Positions 28,697 through 36,720 of a DNA stretch of 64,000 nt are shown here, piece by piece. The stretch's first letter is position 1; each line of letters begins with the position of its first letter. This stretch comes from CADEFX01 sp963806735 (lineage in GTDB: Bacteria; Pseudomonadota; Alphaproteobacteria; Rhizobiales; Hyphomicrobiaceae), in assembly GCA_963806735.1 (NCBI GenBank), contig CAWEBE010000001.1, forward strand, positions 62,001-126,000, written 5' to 3'. Position numbers and translations under genes: made by a program. The notes below the pieces were generated by a model. It ran no database searches and had not been told where the DNA came from. It was given only the letters and a program-made list of their open reading frames with translations.

Positions 28697-30337
28697 ATGC
28701 GCAGGACGCAGGCTGCGGCGGCCGCACACGCCGCAGATGAGGAACCGGAACTAGTTGTCGACCGCGAGTTTAAGAGCCCGCGGCCGCTCGACCGCAACAT
28801 CAGTACGGTCACTCTCAAGGCTCCAACTAACAACCCCACAGAGGGCTACGACCTCCAGCTCTCGGCCACGTTCGGCAAAGAGCGCATCAAGCTCGTCTCG
28901 GATGAATTCGAGATCGAGGTCGACTTCTCCATGAACCAGGCCAACATCGAGTTGACCTTCAGGGGATGCGACTCCACCGAAATCAACACCAGGGAAGGTG
29001 GTCGTGTTGAGCAGTACAAACGCACCATCACCCAGCAGATCGGCGACCGTTCACATGCAGCTGCCCATCTTGCCGGCGGTATGTCGGCCAATACCGCGCA
29101 CGTACGTGCGACCGCTCAACTAGACGGCAAGCTGGAAAAGGCCTCGACCACCACGTCTGCCATCAAGCAAGTGATCGTGCGCCACGACTGGCACCGCCTA
29201 GGCGGCGAGGCCGTCAAAGTCGGCCCGATCGGCCAGTATCTCGACGGGCCCATGATCACCGACTTTGCTGGCTGGCGCGTCACACCACATAGACCGGATG
29301 TCGTCTCAGGCGTCATCGCCCGCGTCAAAGTCCGGGCCTCCTGGATCAATTTCGATAACGAGGAGATCATCAAGAGCCCGCACCGCTTTGCGGACAAGCT
29401 CAGGATGCTCATGAGCCAAGACACCAAGCGCAAGCAGTACTTCAACCTGCTACTGCGTTACCTCGTTCAGACCGAATTGCGTGCTCATCAGGAAGGACCT
29501 GACGCCACCATTGCATCTCACGTCTTGCTGGTACGCCCCCATGCGCCACGAGCAATGTCCCCTTACCCCGGCGAGAGCCGCCGTCAGGTCAGCATCGACG
29601 GCAACAGGCTCGCGCAGTGGCTCTTGGCCGACGAGGGGCATGAGGTCGGCGCACTAATCGCGCTTGGCCTCAAGCCGGATGCGATCAGCCCCATAGCCGG
29701 CGACGAAGAGCCCAAGCGTGCCAAACGCGGCAGCTTCTTCATACCAGACAGTGCACCACCGCATGCGGTCGCTACGTTCGAGCAAATCTACAAGAAAGGC
29801 AGCATGCCGAAGTCGGATGTCCTGTACCAGACCACGCTCCATGACCTACGAACACTGAGGCTTATTGAGACTGATGGCGACACTGTCCGCTCCATCGTCA
29901 GGGAGGGTATGGACCCGAACGTCTTGATGCGGCGTGCCGTTAGTGAAATGGAGTGCATCAACGTCACGCGCCAGGTTCTTCGCATTAATCCCCATGCAAC
30001 AACCTTCGAGGTCGCGGACGCCGTTGCTATAGAGCTCGGTAAGGATTGGCCGACTGCCGGCACTAAGCGCCGTAACGGCAACGCCATCATCCGCTGGACT
30101 ATCTGGCTTGAGCCGCACTTGCTCGACGCCACCACCAGCAGCGATGCAGCTGCCCGCATTGCCTACGCGACGGACGTCTCTCCCGTCGTTAAAGGCAGAC
30201 CCGCGTCATTGCGCAAAGCTCTGGAGCCTGAGCTTCGCCGTCTGGTGAACGAGGGCATGTCCAAGAAGGACATCGCGCGTCACTTCAACGTCTCGACCGG
30301 TACCATCTACAATTGGCGTCGCAAGCTCGGCATATAG
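28697..30337 (+). CDS. Unrecognised 546-residue protein with C-terminal HTH
   Basis: I do not recognise the family. Residues 1-30 are low-complexity Ala/Glu-rich. About residues 35-110 are strand-rich (STVTLKAPTNNP, LVSDEFEIEVDFSM). The middle is mixed and contains FADKLRMLMSQDTKRKQYF. From about residue 355 there is a helical region ending GKDWPTAGTKRRNGNAIIRW, resembling winged-helix segments of restriction-associated proteins. The last 27 residues (MSKKDIARHFNVSTGTIYNW) are a resolvase-type helix-turn-helix. Codons are visibly less GC-biased than in neighbours (several ATA, CTA and AGA), suggesting acquisition. The SRAP gene follows after 15 bases, so they are probably co-transcribed. Confidence 0.8.
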   Translation: MRRTQAAAAAHAADEEPELVVDREFKSPRPLDRNISTVTLKAPTNNPTEGYDLQLSATFGKERIKLVSDEFEIEVDFSMNQANIELTFRGCDSTEINTREGGRVEQYKRTITQQIGDRSHAAAHLAGGMSANTAHVRATAQLDGKLEKASTTTSAIKQVIVRHDWHRLGGEAVKVGPIGQYLDGPMITDFAGWRVTPHRPDVVSGVIARVKVRASWINFDNEEIIKSPHRFADKLRMLMSQDTKRKQYFNLLLRYLVQTELRAHQEGPDATIASHVLLVRPHAPRAMSPYPGESRRQVSIDGNRLAQWLLADEGHEVGALIALGLKPDAISPIAGDEEPKRAKRGSFFIPDSAPPHAVATFEQIYKKGSMPKSDVLYQTTLHDLRTLRLIETDGDTVRSIVREGMDPNVLMRRAVSEMECINVTRQVLRINPHATTFEVADAVAIELGKDWPTAGTKRRNGNAIIRWTIWLEPHLLDATTSSDAAARIAYATDVSPVVKGRPASLRKALEPELRRLVNEGMSKKDIARHFNVSTGTIYNWRRKLGI

Positions 30338-30352
30338 TGCGCACGACCTAGC

Positions 30353-31036
30353 ATGTGTCCGCGCTATGCCCTGACGGGACGTCCACCGTCGATCGCCGCC
30401 GCCTTCAAGCTGGCGACGATCGATCCTTTTCCGCCGCGCTACAACATCGCGCCGACGCAGCCGGTCGGCATTGTCAGGATGGGGCATCGCGGCGAGCGCG
30501 AGTTCGTGCTGGTGCGCTGGGGCCTGATCCCGCCGTGGGTGAAAGACCCGCGCGCGTTCTCGACGCTGATCAACGCGCGGGCCGAAGGGGCGGCGACCAA
30601 GCCGTCGTTCCGCGGCGCCATGCGCCACAAGCGCTGCCTGGTCCCGGCCGATGCTTTCTACGAATGGAGCGGCGGCGCGAAGGGTGCGCGACGTCCCCAT
30701 CTCGTGCGCCGGTGCGACGGCGGGCCGATGGCGCTGGCGGGATTGTACGAGAACTGGCTCGGCGCCGACGGCAGCGAGATCGAGACCATGGCGATCCTCA
30801 CCGTGCCGGCGAACGGGACGGTTGCGCCTGTGCATGACCGGATGCCCGCCATCCTGTCACCCGATCAGTTCGATGCCTGGCTCGATTGTCGCGCTGTTCT
30901 GGCCGAGGCGGCGGCAGAGCTGTTGCAACCGGCGCCGGATGATCTTCTGGAGGTGGTCGAGATCGGCCCGGAGATCGGCAATCCGCGCAACGACGGACCG
31001 GAGCTGCAGCAGCCGCTGCGTCCGAGGCTTTTGTGA
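30353..31036 (+). CDS. SRAP domain protein (YedK/HMCES-like)
   Basis: 227 residues. Cys2, which forms the thiazolidine crosslink with abasic sites in single-stranded DNA, is present (MCPRY; the usual next residue Gly is Pro). Other active-site residues are Asn74 in LINARAE, Glu104 in FYEWS and His161 in VHDRMP. These proteins shield abasic sites during replication. The gene starts 15 bases after the HTH protein gene on the same strand. It is convergent with purQ. Confidence 0.92.
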   Translation: MCPRYALTGRPPSIAAAFKLATIDPFPPRYNIAPTQPVGIVRMGHRGEREFVLVRWGLIPPWVKDPRAFSTLINARAEGAATKPSFRGAMRHKRCLVPADAFYEWSGGAKGARRPHLVRRCDGGPMALAGLYENWLGADGSEIETMAILTVPANGTVAPVHDRMPAILSPDQFDAWLDCRAVLAEAAAELLQPAPDDLLEVVEIGPEIGNPRNDGPELQQPLRPRLL

Positions 31037-31104
31037 GTCGAGCTAGAGGGATGTCGGGTTACGCGCGGAATACTCTCTACGCAGACGATCCGCATTGCGG
31101 CCGC

Positions 31105-31236
31105 GCTAACCCAACCTACGATCGAAAATTTCTTCTGAAAGTGCGGCAGCTATCCCCGCAGAAGCGGGGATAGCTATCGTCCAACGGCGGACAACCGCCG
31201 GTTAACGTAGCGCAACATCGGTTAGCGTAGGGCAAC
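31105..31236. repeat. Hairpin and direct-repeat cluster between SRAP gene and purQ
   Basis: Four structures lie close together. GCTAACCCAACCTACG at 31105-31120 also occurs at 19840. A perfect 12-bp hairpin AGCTATCCCCGC / GCGGGGATAGCT with loop AGAA lies at 31148-31175. A 6-bp hairpin CGGCGG/CCGCCG lies at 31185-31200. Two near-identical direct repeats, GGTTAACGTAGCGCAAC and GGTTAGCGTAGGGCAAC, begin near 31199 and 31220. The 12-bp hairpin could terminate either converging transcript. Confidence 0.55.
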
Positions 31237-31314
31237 GCTAGCGCAAGCATAGCGCAACAGCCCCTTAACATGAGGCAATGTTGCGCCATTTGACGGTGCG
31301 GAACTGGGCCGGTT

Positions 31315-32007
31315 TCAAGCGGCGGTGCGCGCCAGCATGCTCTCGAAAACCTTGCGGCCGTCGGTGCCGCCGAGGGCCGGCTCGAACAGGCGCTCGGGAT
31401 GCGGCATGAGGCCCAGGATGCGGCCGGTCGGATCGCAGATGCCGGCGATGTTGCGCTGGGCGCCGTTGGGATTGGCGGCGGCGGTAACGTTCCCTTGCGC
31501 ATCAACGTAGCGCAGCACGACGCGACCGGAGGACTCCAGCTCATCGAGCGTCTCGGCGCTGGCGAAGTAGTTGCCGTCGCCGTGCGCAATCGGAATGCGG
31601 ATGATCTCACCCTGCCGGAATTTGCTCGTGAAGAACGTGGCTGGGTTTTCCACTTTCAGCCATACGTCGCGGCACACGAACTGCAGCGAGGCGTTGCGCT
31701 GCAGGATGCCGGGCAACAGGCCGGTCTCGCAGAGAACCTGGAAGCCGTTGCAGATGCCGAGCACGGGCGTGCCGGCCTTCGCCTTGCGGATCACGTCGCG
31801 CATGATGGGCGAGTGCGCGGCCATGGCGCCGCAGCGCAGATAGTCGCCATAGGAGAAGCCGCCCGGCAGCACGATCACATCGGTCGGCGGCACGCTGGCA
31901 TCGCCATGCCAGACCATGTTGACCGGCCGGCCGCTGACGGCCTCCAGCGCCACTTTCACGTCGCGGTCGCAGTTGGATCCGGGAAAGACGATGACCGAGG
32001 CTTTCAT
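31315..32007 (-). CDS. purQ: Phosphoribosylformylglycinamidine synthase, glutaminase subunit
   Basis: 230 residues, class I glutamine amidotransferase. The nucleophile Cys lies in LGICNGFQVL, and the His/Glu pair in LMPHPERLFEP. The N-terminus MKASVIVFPGSNCDRDV is diagnostic of PurQ. It supplies ammonia to PurL for FGAM synthesis with PurS. The start overlaps the stop of the upstream secreted-protein gene by 4 bases, so it is coupled. purL is not in the window. Confidence 0.96.
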   Translation of the reverse strand: MKASVIVFPGSNCDRDVKVALEAVSGRPVNMVWHGDASVPPTDVIVLPGGFSYGDYLRCGAMAAHSPIMRDVIRKAKAGTPVLGICNGFQVLCETGLLPGILQRNASLQFVCRDVWLKVENPATFFTSKFRQGEIIRIPIAHGDGNYFASAETLDELESSGRVVLRYVDAQGNVTAAANPNGAQRNIAGICDPTGRILGLMPHPERLFEPALGGTDGRKVFESMLARTAA

Positions 32008-32639
32008 GGGCTCTTCTCCGGGTCGATGCGCAGGGAGGCAAAAAACGCGTCGATGGACGGCTTGAGACGCTCGAAATCGGTGGCCAGCGACCGCGCGGCT
32101 ACCTGGTACCGCTTGCCGGGTCCGACAATGGTGCGGACCACGGCACGCCGCGCGCCCAAGCCGAGAAAGCGGATCTCGGGACAAAGGACGCTGGCAGTGT
32201 ACACAACTCGCGTGCCCTCGAAGAGCTGCATGGCATTTTCGATCTTGACGCGCGCTTCATCGCCGCAGATGGCCGCCGGCAAGTCCTTCTCGAACTGGCC
32301 GAAGGAATATCGGGCGGCCAACACATCCAGCGGCTGGTCTTTGTCGTCTGGGGTCGGGTGCACGACGATCTCGAGCTTGAGCGCGGACGCGGCTTGCGCA
32401 GTAGCGCTCTTCGTCGCATCGCCCGAGGGATCGCAGATGGCCTCGATGGTGCCCGGCCCCTCCATGGCGCCGCAGTGCTCGGGCATCGCGAAACGTACGC
32501 CGAGATCCTGGCTCTCGATGTCGATGGGCGCCGCTGCAACTGAAACCGAAGGAAGCACCGTGGCCAGCGCGGCGACGAGAAAGGCCGGGAAATTGGGCAT
32601 TTTTCTGAGGCCGGGTGGAATGTGCCCCGCCCTGGACAT
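32004..32639 (-). CDS. Secreted hypothetical protein inside the pur operon
   Basis: About 211 residues. It has a signal peptide (PNFPAFLVAALATVLPSVSVAAA) and a mature part with four to five Cys (EHCG, AICDP, AICGDE, SVLCPE), probably disulfide-bonded in the periplasm. Two starts are possible: the ATG at 32639, 2 bases after the purS stop, or the ATG at 32600 directly at the signal peptide. I chose 32639 for spacing. The stop overlaps the purQ start. No family recognised; a secreted protein here is unexpected. Confidence 0.72.
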   Translation of the reverse strand: MSRAGHIPPGLRKMPNFPAFLVAALATVLPSVSVAAAPIDIESQDLGVRFAMPEHCGAMEGPGTIEAICDPSGDATKSATAQAASALKLEIVVHPTPDDKDQPLDVLAARYSFGQFEKDLPAAICGDEARVKIENAMQLFEGTRVVYTASVLCPEIRFLGLGARRAVVRTIVGPGKRYQVAARSLATDFERLKPSIDAFFASLRIDPEKSP

Positions 32640-32641
32640 GG

Positions 32642-32884
32642 TCAACTCACAAGCTCGAACGAGTAGTTCTCGATGACCGTATTGGCGAGCAGCTCCTTGC
32701 ACATGCTCTCGACGGCGTCGCGGGCCTTCGTCATGTCGGTCTCGGCGAGATCGACCTCGATGTACTTGCCCTGACGCACCTCGTCGACGCCATCGAAGCC
32801 GAGCGCGGCCAGTGCGTTCTGGATGGCCTTGCCTTGCGGATCGAGGACGCCGTGCTTGAGGGTGATCTTGATGCGGGCTTTCAT
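32642..32884 (-). CDS. purS: Phosphoribosylformylglycinamidine synthase subunit PurS
   Basis: 80 residues, standard length. It begins MKARIKITLKHGVLDPQGKA and contains LGFDGVDEVRQGKYIEVDL, the PurS signature. It bridges PurQ and the small PurL in the FGAM synthase complex. It lies 22 bases downstream of purC on the same strand. Confidence 0.95.
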   Translation of the reverse strand: MKARIKITLKHGVLDPQGKAIQNALAALGFDGVDEVRQGKYIEVDLAETDMTKARDAVESMCKELLANTVIENYSFELVS

Positions 32885-32906
32885 GGGCGCGTTGGACGGC
32901 TCATTC

Positions 32907-33686
32907 TCAACTCGGCTTCGAGGACACGAGCACGGGACCGGTGCCCTTCGGCCGCGGATTTTCGGTGAGCACGCCGAGCCGCCGCGCCACTTCCTGATAG
33001 GCCTCGAGCACGCCGCCCAAATCCTTGCGGAAGCGGTCCTTGTCGAGCTTGTCGCCGCTGGTGATGTCCCACAAGCGGCAGCAGTCGGGGCTGATCTCGT
33101 CGGCCAGCACGATGCGCATCTGATCGTTCTGCTCCCACAGCCGCCCGAACTCGACCTTGAAGTCGACGAGACGAATGCCGATGCCGAGAAACAGGCCGAC
33201 CAGGAAATCGTTGATGCGCAGCGCGAGGCTCATCACCTCGTCGATATCCTGCGGCGCGGCCCAGCCGAACGCGGTGATGTGCTCCTCCGACACCATCGGG
33301 TCGTTGAGCTTGTCGTTCTTGTAGTAGAACTCGATGATGGAGCGGGGAAGCTGCATGCCTTCCTCGAGACCGAGGCGCTCGGCGAGCGAGCCCGCCGCCA
33401 CATTGCGCACCACCACCTCGAGCGGAATGATCTCGACCTCGCGGATGAGCTGCTCGCGCATGTTGAGCCGCTTCATGAAATGGGTCGGCACGCCGATCTC
33501 GCCGAGGCGCTGGAAGACGTATTCGGAAATGCGATTGTTGAGCACGCCTTTACCTTCGATCAGGGCGTGCTTCTTGTTGTTGAACGCAGTGGCATCGTCC
33601 TTGAAGTGCTGAACGAGCGTGCCGGGCTCGGGCCCTTCGTAGAGTATTTTCGCCTTGCCTTCGTAAATGCGCCGGCGCCTATTCAT
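32907..33686 (-). CDS. purC: SAICAR synthase
   Basis: 259 residues. Typical motifs are RRIYEGKAKILYEG, TAFNNKKHALIEGKG, VVVRNVAAGSLAERLG and LVDFKVEFGR. It joins CAIR and aspartate. I chose the ATG at 33686 (MNRRRRIYEGKAK), where family homology starts. It leads the purC-purS-secreted protein-purQ run and is divergent from the DUF1476 gene. Confidence 0.95.
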   Translation of the reverse strand: MNRRRRIYEGKAKILYEGPEPGTLVQHFKDDATAFNNKKHALIEGKGVLNNRISEYVFQRLGEIGVPTHFMKRLNMREQLIREVEIIPLEVVVRNVAAGSLAERLGLEEGMQLPRSIIEFYYKNDKLNDPMVSEEHITAFGWAAPQDIDEVMSLALRINDFLVGLFLGIGIRLVDFKVEFGRLWEQNDQMRIVLADEISPDCCRLWDITSGDKLDKDRFRKDLGGVLEAYQEVARRLGVLTENPRPKGTGPVLVSSKPS

Positions 33687-34044
33687 TTCGTTCGTTCCTC
33701 GTTGCGGGAGGCTTGTGTTGTTGTCGGCGAGTGCAACCGCGAAAGAGATCACGTTCGTCTCCGCGCGGGCGAGCCGGCCGCTCGACTTTGCTGCATGCGG
33801 CAACCAGCCCATGGCGTGGCCGCGAACCGGCTCGTGTGATCCCCGTATTCGAGCCGGACAGTAGCCGAACCGGCCTGCCGAAACAATGTTGACGCCGGGG
33901 TATGACCAACCCGTCAACCCACGCTTCCCACAGTTGATTCGCGGCCGGCCTACGGATATGGCTTAACCAGTGCTGAGGCTCTTTTCGCGTCCATGAGACC
34001 GGTGCGATCAGTGCGATTGAACAACGGTTAATTTGGAGGAACGA
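33687..34044. other. Divergent promoter region between purC and the DUF1476 gene
   Basis: About 360 bases with no coding character. It must carry the divergent promoters for purC and the DUF1476 gene. I see no convincing riboswitch, long inverted repeat or PurR-like box by eye. Confidence 0.4.
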
Positions 34045-34374
34045 ATGACCACTTTCGACGAGCGGGAAAAGGCCTACGAGAAGAAATTCGCGCACGATCA
34101 AGATCTTAGATTCCGCGCAGAGTCTCGGCGCAACAAACTGATAGCGGAATGGGCTGCCGCCAAGCTCGGCATTACTGGCCCGGCCCTCGAAGACTATGTG
34201 AAAGCTGTGCGCAAGGCCGACCTAGCCCAAAAAGGCGATGATGACGTGATCCAGAAACTGCGCATGGACTTCGATGCCAAGGGGGTCAAGGTCGCGGATG
34301 CCGAAATCCGCAAGGCGCTCAGCGATTTTCTTGCCCAGGCTGTCGGCCAGATCGAGGGTGAGCGCAAGGCGTGA
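34045..34374 (+). CDS. DUF1476 protein, F1-ATPase zeta-type inhibitor
   Basis: 109 residues. The family hallmark is at the start: TTFDEREKAYEKKFAHDQD, then LRFRAESRRNKLIAEWAA. In Paracoccus the homologue is the zeta subunit, an inhibitor of the F1Fo-ATP synthase acting through its N-terminal helix. GGAGG lies 5 bases before the ATG. In Rhizobiales it commonly sits between purB and purC, as here in broad order. Confidence 0.92.
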   Translation: MTTFDEREKAYEKKFAHDQDLRFRAESRRNKLIAEWAAAKLGITGPALEDYVKAVRKADLAQKGDDDVIQKLRMDFDAKGVKVADAEIRKALSDFLAQAVGQIEGERKA

Positions 34375-34389
34375 GCCGCCAGTCGTAGG

Positions 34390-34623
34390 TTAGTCTTTTT
34401 TGTTGCGCTGCAAACGGTCGGCAAGAAGCCCGGCCGCGTAGGCCGCGACCGGCACGAGCACGGGTCCCAAGATTGCCAGGGCGAACAGCAGCTCCGGCGT
34501 GAGCGGAGATGCTGGCGGAGACGCTGAGGCGGAAGCGGGCACAGTAGCGAAGACGACACACACAATGTGCGTGCATCCAATCCAATGAGCACAGCGCACA
34601 TAACGAAGCGAAGCGATGGTCAT
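34390..34623 (-). CDS. Small putative membrane protein
   Basis: 77 residues, with a possible signal-anchor at the N-terminus and a hydrophobic helix (LLFALAILGPVLVPVAAYAA) followed by a basic tail (LADRLQRNKKD). The tail-anchored look is plausible for a real protein, but no family is recognised and the ribosome site is weak. It is convergent with the DUF1476 gene. Confidence 0.45.
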   Translation of the reverse strand: MTIASLRYVRCAHWIGCTHIVCVVFATVPASASASPPASPLTPELLFALAILGPVLVPVAAYAAGLLADRLQRNKKD

Positions 34624-34737
34624 GAGAGGACCTCGTGACGCGGCGGAACGCACGCACGGGGGCCAACTCGCAAGTATCGCAATATTAGCGCGCCTTCGCG
34701 CAGGCTTCCACTCCGACGCGCGGCAAATCGCGTCGTC

Positions 34738-35301
34738 TCAGGCGACCGGTCCGAGGCTCTTCAGAAAGAGGCCGAACGTCAGAAGGCCCTCCGGCCACGG
34801 TCCATGCCCGGAAGCCGTGTTGATGTGTCCGGCATTGGCCACGATCGAGAGGTTGGAGCCCCAGGCCGCTGCAAATTGCCTGGCGCGCTCGACACTGCAA
34901 AGAGGATCGTTCGAGCTGCCGATCAACCGACTTGGGAAAGGAAGCCGGTCCATCGGCGTCGGCGCAAAGCCGCCGTGGGTAGCAGGCCACTCATCACTGC
35001 CATCGAGATCGGCAGGCGCAACAAGAAATGCGCCGGCGATCCCAAGCTCGCCCAACAGAGGCGCCGCGTGGGCCACTGCGGCCACACCGCAGCTGTGCGC
35101 GACCAGTACGGCGGGACGCGTTGCGCCGCGGACAGCAGCAACGATATTGGCGACCCAATCGGCGCAGATCGGTTGATCCCAGTTGGTCTGCTCGACGCGA
35201 AGCGCCGTCTTCAAGTGACGCTGCCAGCGCGACTGCCAGTGGTCGGGTCCGGAGTTGGTCCAGCCGGGAATGATGAGAATGTCGATCTCTGACGTGCGCA
35301 T
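34738..35301 (-). CDS. RBBP9/YdeN-type serine hydrolase
   Basis: 187 residues, small alpha/beta hydrolase. The N-terminus EIDILIIPGWTNSGPDHWQSRW is typical of the RBBP9 family. The nucleophile Ser is in LVAHSCGVAAV. The acid is near SSNDPLCS and the catalytic His in NAGHINTASGHGPW. Substrate unknown. It is divergent from the GST gene. Confidence 0.9.
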   Translation of the reverse strand: MRTSEIDILIIPGWTNSGPDHWQSRWQRHLKTALRVEQTNWDQPICADWVANIVAAVRGATRPAVLVAHSCGVAAVAHAAPLLGELGIAGAFLVAPADLDGSDEWPATHGGFAPTPMDRLPFPSRLIGSSNDPLCSVERARQFAAAWGSNLSIVANAGHINTASGHGPWPEGLLTFGLFLKSLGPVA

Positions 35302-35360
35302 CGGCTATTGTTAGCGGACGAGACGGTGTGTTGGAAATGCGTGGGTGGTCCGGGGGACGC

Positions 35361-35966
35361 ATGAAGCTTTTTGTGACGATGACATCGCCATACGGCCGGC
35401 TGGCGCGCATTGTCGTGCTGGAGAAGAGGCTGGACGGCAAGGTGGAACTTGTCGAGGCACAGACACGGATTCCCGGTAGCCCATACTATGCGCTCAATCC
35501 ATCCGGCCGGGTGCCGTGCCTGGTGCGCGACGACGGCGTCACCATGGAGGACAGCCAGCTCATCTGCGCCTGGCTCGACTCGCTCGACGGCAACCCGCGG
35601 CTCACGCGCGTGTTGAAACGCCAGGATTGGGTCTATGGGCGCCTTGAAAGCTATGCCCGCAGCATGCTGGACGGTGTTGCCGTGTGGGTGCGCGAGATGC
35701 GGCGGCCCGAGCGCGAGCGCTCACCCACCACCCTGCAGCACGAGGTGGACCGCTGCGTGCGCATGGCCGACTTCTGGGAGCGCGAGATCGGCGATGCCCT
35801 GATGCGTGGCCCGCTCAACATGGCGCAGATGCTGCTCATCAGCGCCATCGAGCTGGCGGAGCACCGGAAGATGGCCGAGGTGCTTCCCAGCCGGGCGAAG
35901 CTGGCAGTGTGGGCGCGCCGGGTGCGGGATATCCCCTCGATCAAGGCAACGCGGCTGCAGTCATAG
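35361..35966 (+). CDS. Glutathione S-transferase family protein
   Basis: 201 residues. The N-terminal thioredoxin-like domain has MKLFVTMTSPYGRLARIVVL, with Ser in place of the CxxC Cys, and NPSGRVPCLVRDDG with the cis-Pro and EDSQ glutathione-binding motif. The C-terminal helical domain follows. I chose the ATG at 35361 because it starts the fold. Convergent with the phosphoesterase gene. Confidence 0.88.
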   Translation: MKLFVTMTSPYGRLARIVVLEKRLDGKVELVEAQTRIPGSPYYALNPSGRVPCLVRDDGVTMEDSQLICAWLDSLDGNPRLTRVLKRQDWVYGRLESYARSMLDGVAVWVREMRRPERERSPTTLQHEVDRCVRMADFWEREIGDALMRGPLNMAQMLLISAIELAEHRKMAEVLPSRAKLAVWARRVRDIPSIKATRLQS

Positions 35967-35973
35967 GAACGGC

Positions 35974-36714
35974 TCAGCCAACGCGGCCGGTTGCCAGCAC
36001 GTCCACCCAGTCGGCGCGGCCGTTGGCGATGGCAACGGCCGCAGCCTTGTCCCAGTCGTAGACCAGGGCACGGAACTCGAAGCGCCACTGGTCCCCTTTG
36101 CGATCCATCACGAGATAGCGCGCGTGAGGGGTACCCGCTTCCACGACATGAGGTCGAGGTACGTCCCAATCGTAGCCGGGCAAGCCGACGCTGCCCGGAT
36201 TGGCGACAATGCGACCATCTCTCAATCTGTAGAGACGCGCGATGTGTGTGTGACCGCATAGAACGACACGGCCAGGCACGGCAGCGACAGCCTCGAACAG
36301 GTCGCTTTCGCGCGCGGGCAGGACTGCGCCGTCGCCTGCGACCTGCTCCGTCAGGTAGGCCATGTCGCTCGCTGGTGTGCCGTGGCAGAGAAAGAGATCA
36401 GGTGCGATTGCGAGTGTGGGGGGCAGGGCGGCGAGCCAGGTGCGGTGACGCTCGCTGATGCGGCCGGCTGTACCGCGATCGGATGCACCCATTTGTTCCG
36501 TAGGTGTTTCGGTGAGCTCCCGGTCGTGGTTACCGCGGATCGTGGTCCAGCCAAGATCGATCAGCAGATCGGCCGTCTGTGCGGGTTCCAGCGGACCTGA
36601 GAGGCAATCGCCGAGATTGAGGATGAGATCAGGCGAGACTTCTCGAAGGTCGGCGACGACCGCTTCGAGCGCACCGAGATTGCCGTGGATGTCCGCAACG
36701 ACAGCGATGCGCAT
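35974..36714 (-). CDS. Metallophosphoesterase (YfcE-like)
   Basis: 246 residues. Metal-binding motifs of calcineurin-like phosphoesterases appear in order: DIHGN (Asp8, His10), LGDCLSG (Asp36), GNHDRE (Asn62, His63), LCHGTP and CGHTHIAR. The final part, NPGSVGLPGYD, is typical of the YfcE/MJ0936 group. It starts 6 bases after the purB stop on the same strand, so it is very likely the second gene of a purB operon. Confidence 0.9.
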   Translation of the reverse strand: MRIAVVADIHGNLGALEAVVADLREVSPDLILNLGDCLSGPLEPAQTADLLIDLGWTTIRGNHDRELTETPTEQMGASDRGTAGRISERHRTWLAALPPTLAIAPDLFLCHGTPASDMAYLTEQVAGDGAVLPARESDLFEAVAAVPGRVVLCGHTHIARLYRLRDGRIVANPGSVGLPGYDWDVPRPHVVEAGTPHARYLVMDRKGDQWRFEFRALVYDWDKAAAVAIANGRADWVDVLATGRVG

Positions 36715-36720
36715 GCCGGC

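Noticed and set aside
31199..31240. Possible CRISPR-like repeats
   Set aside because: Only two 17-base repeats with a few bases between them; no regular spacers and no cas genes.
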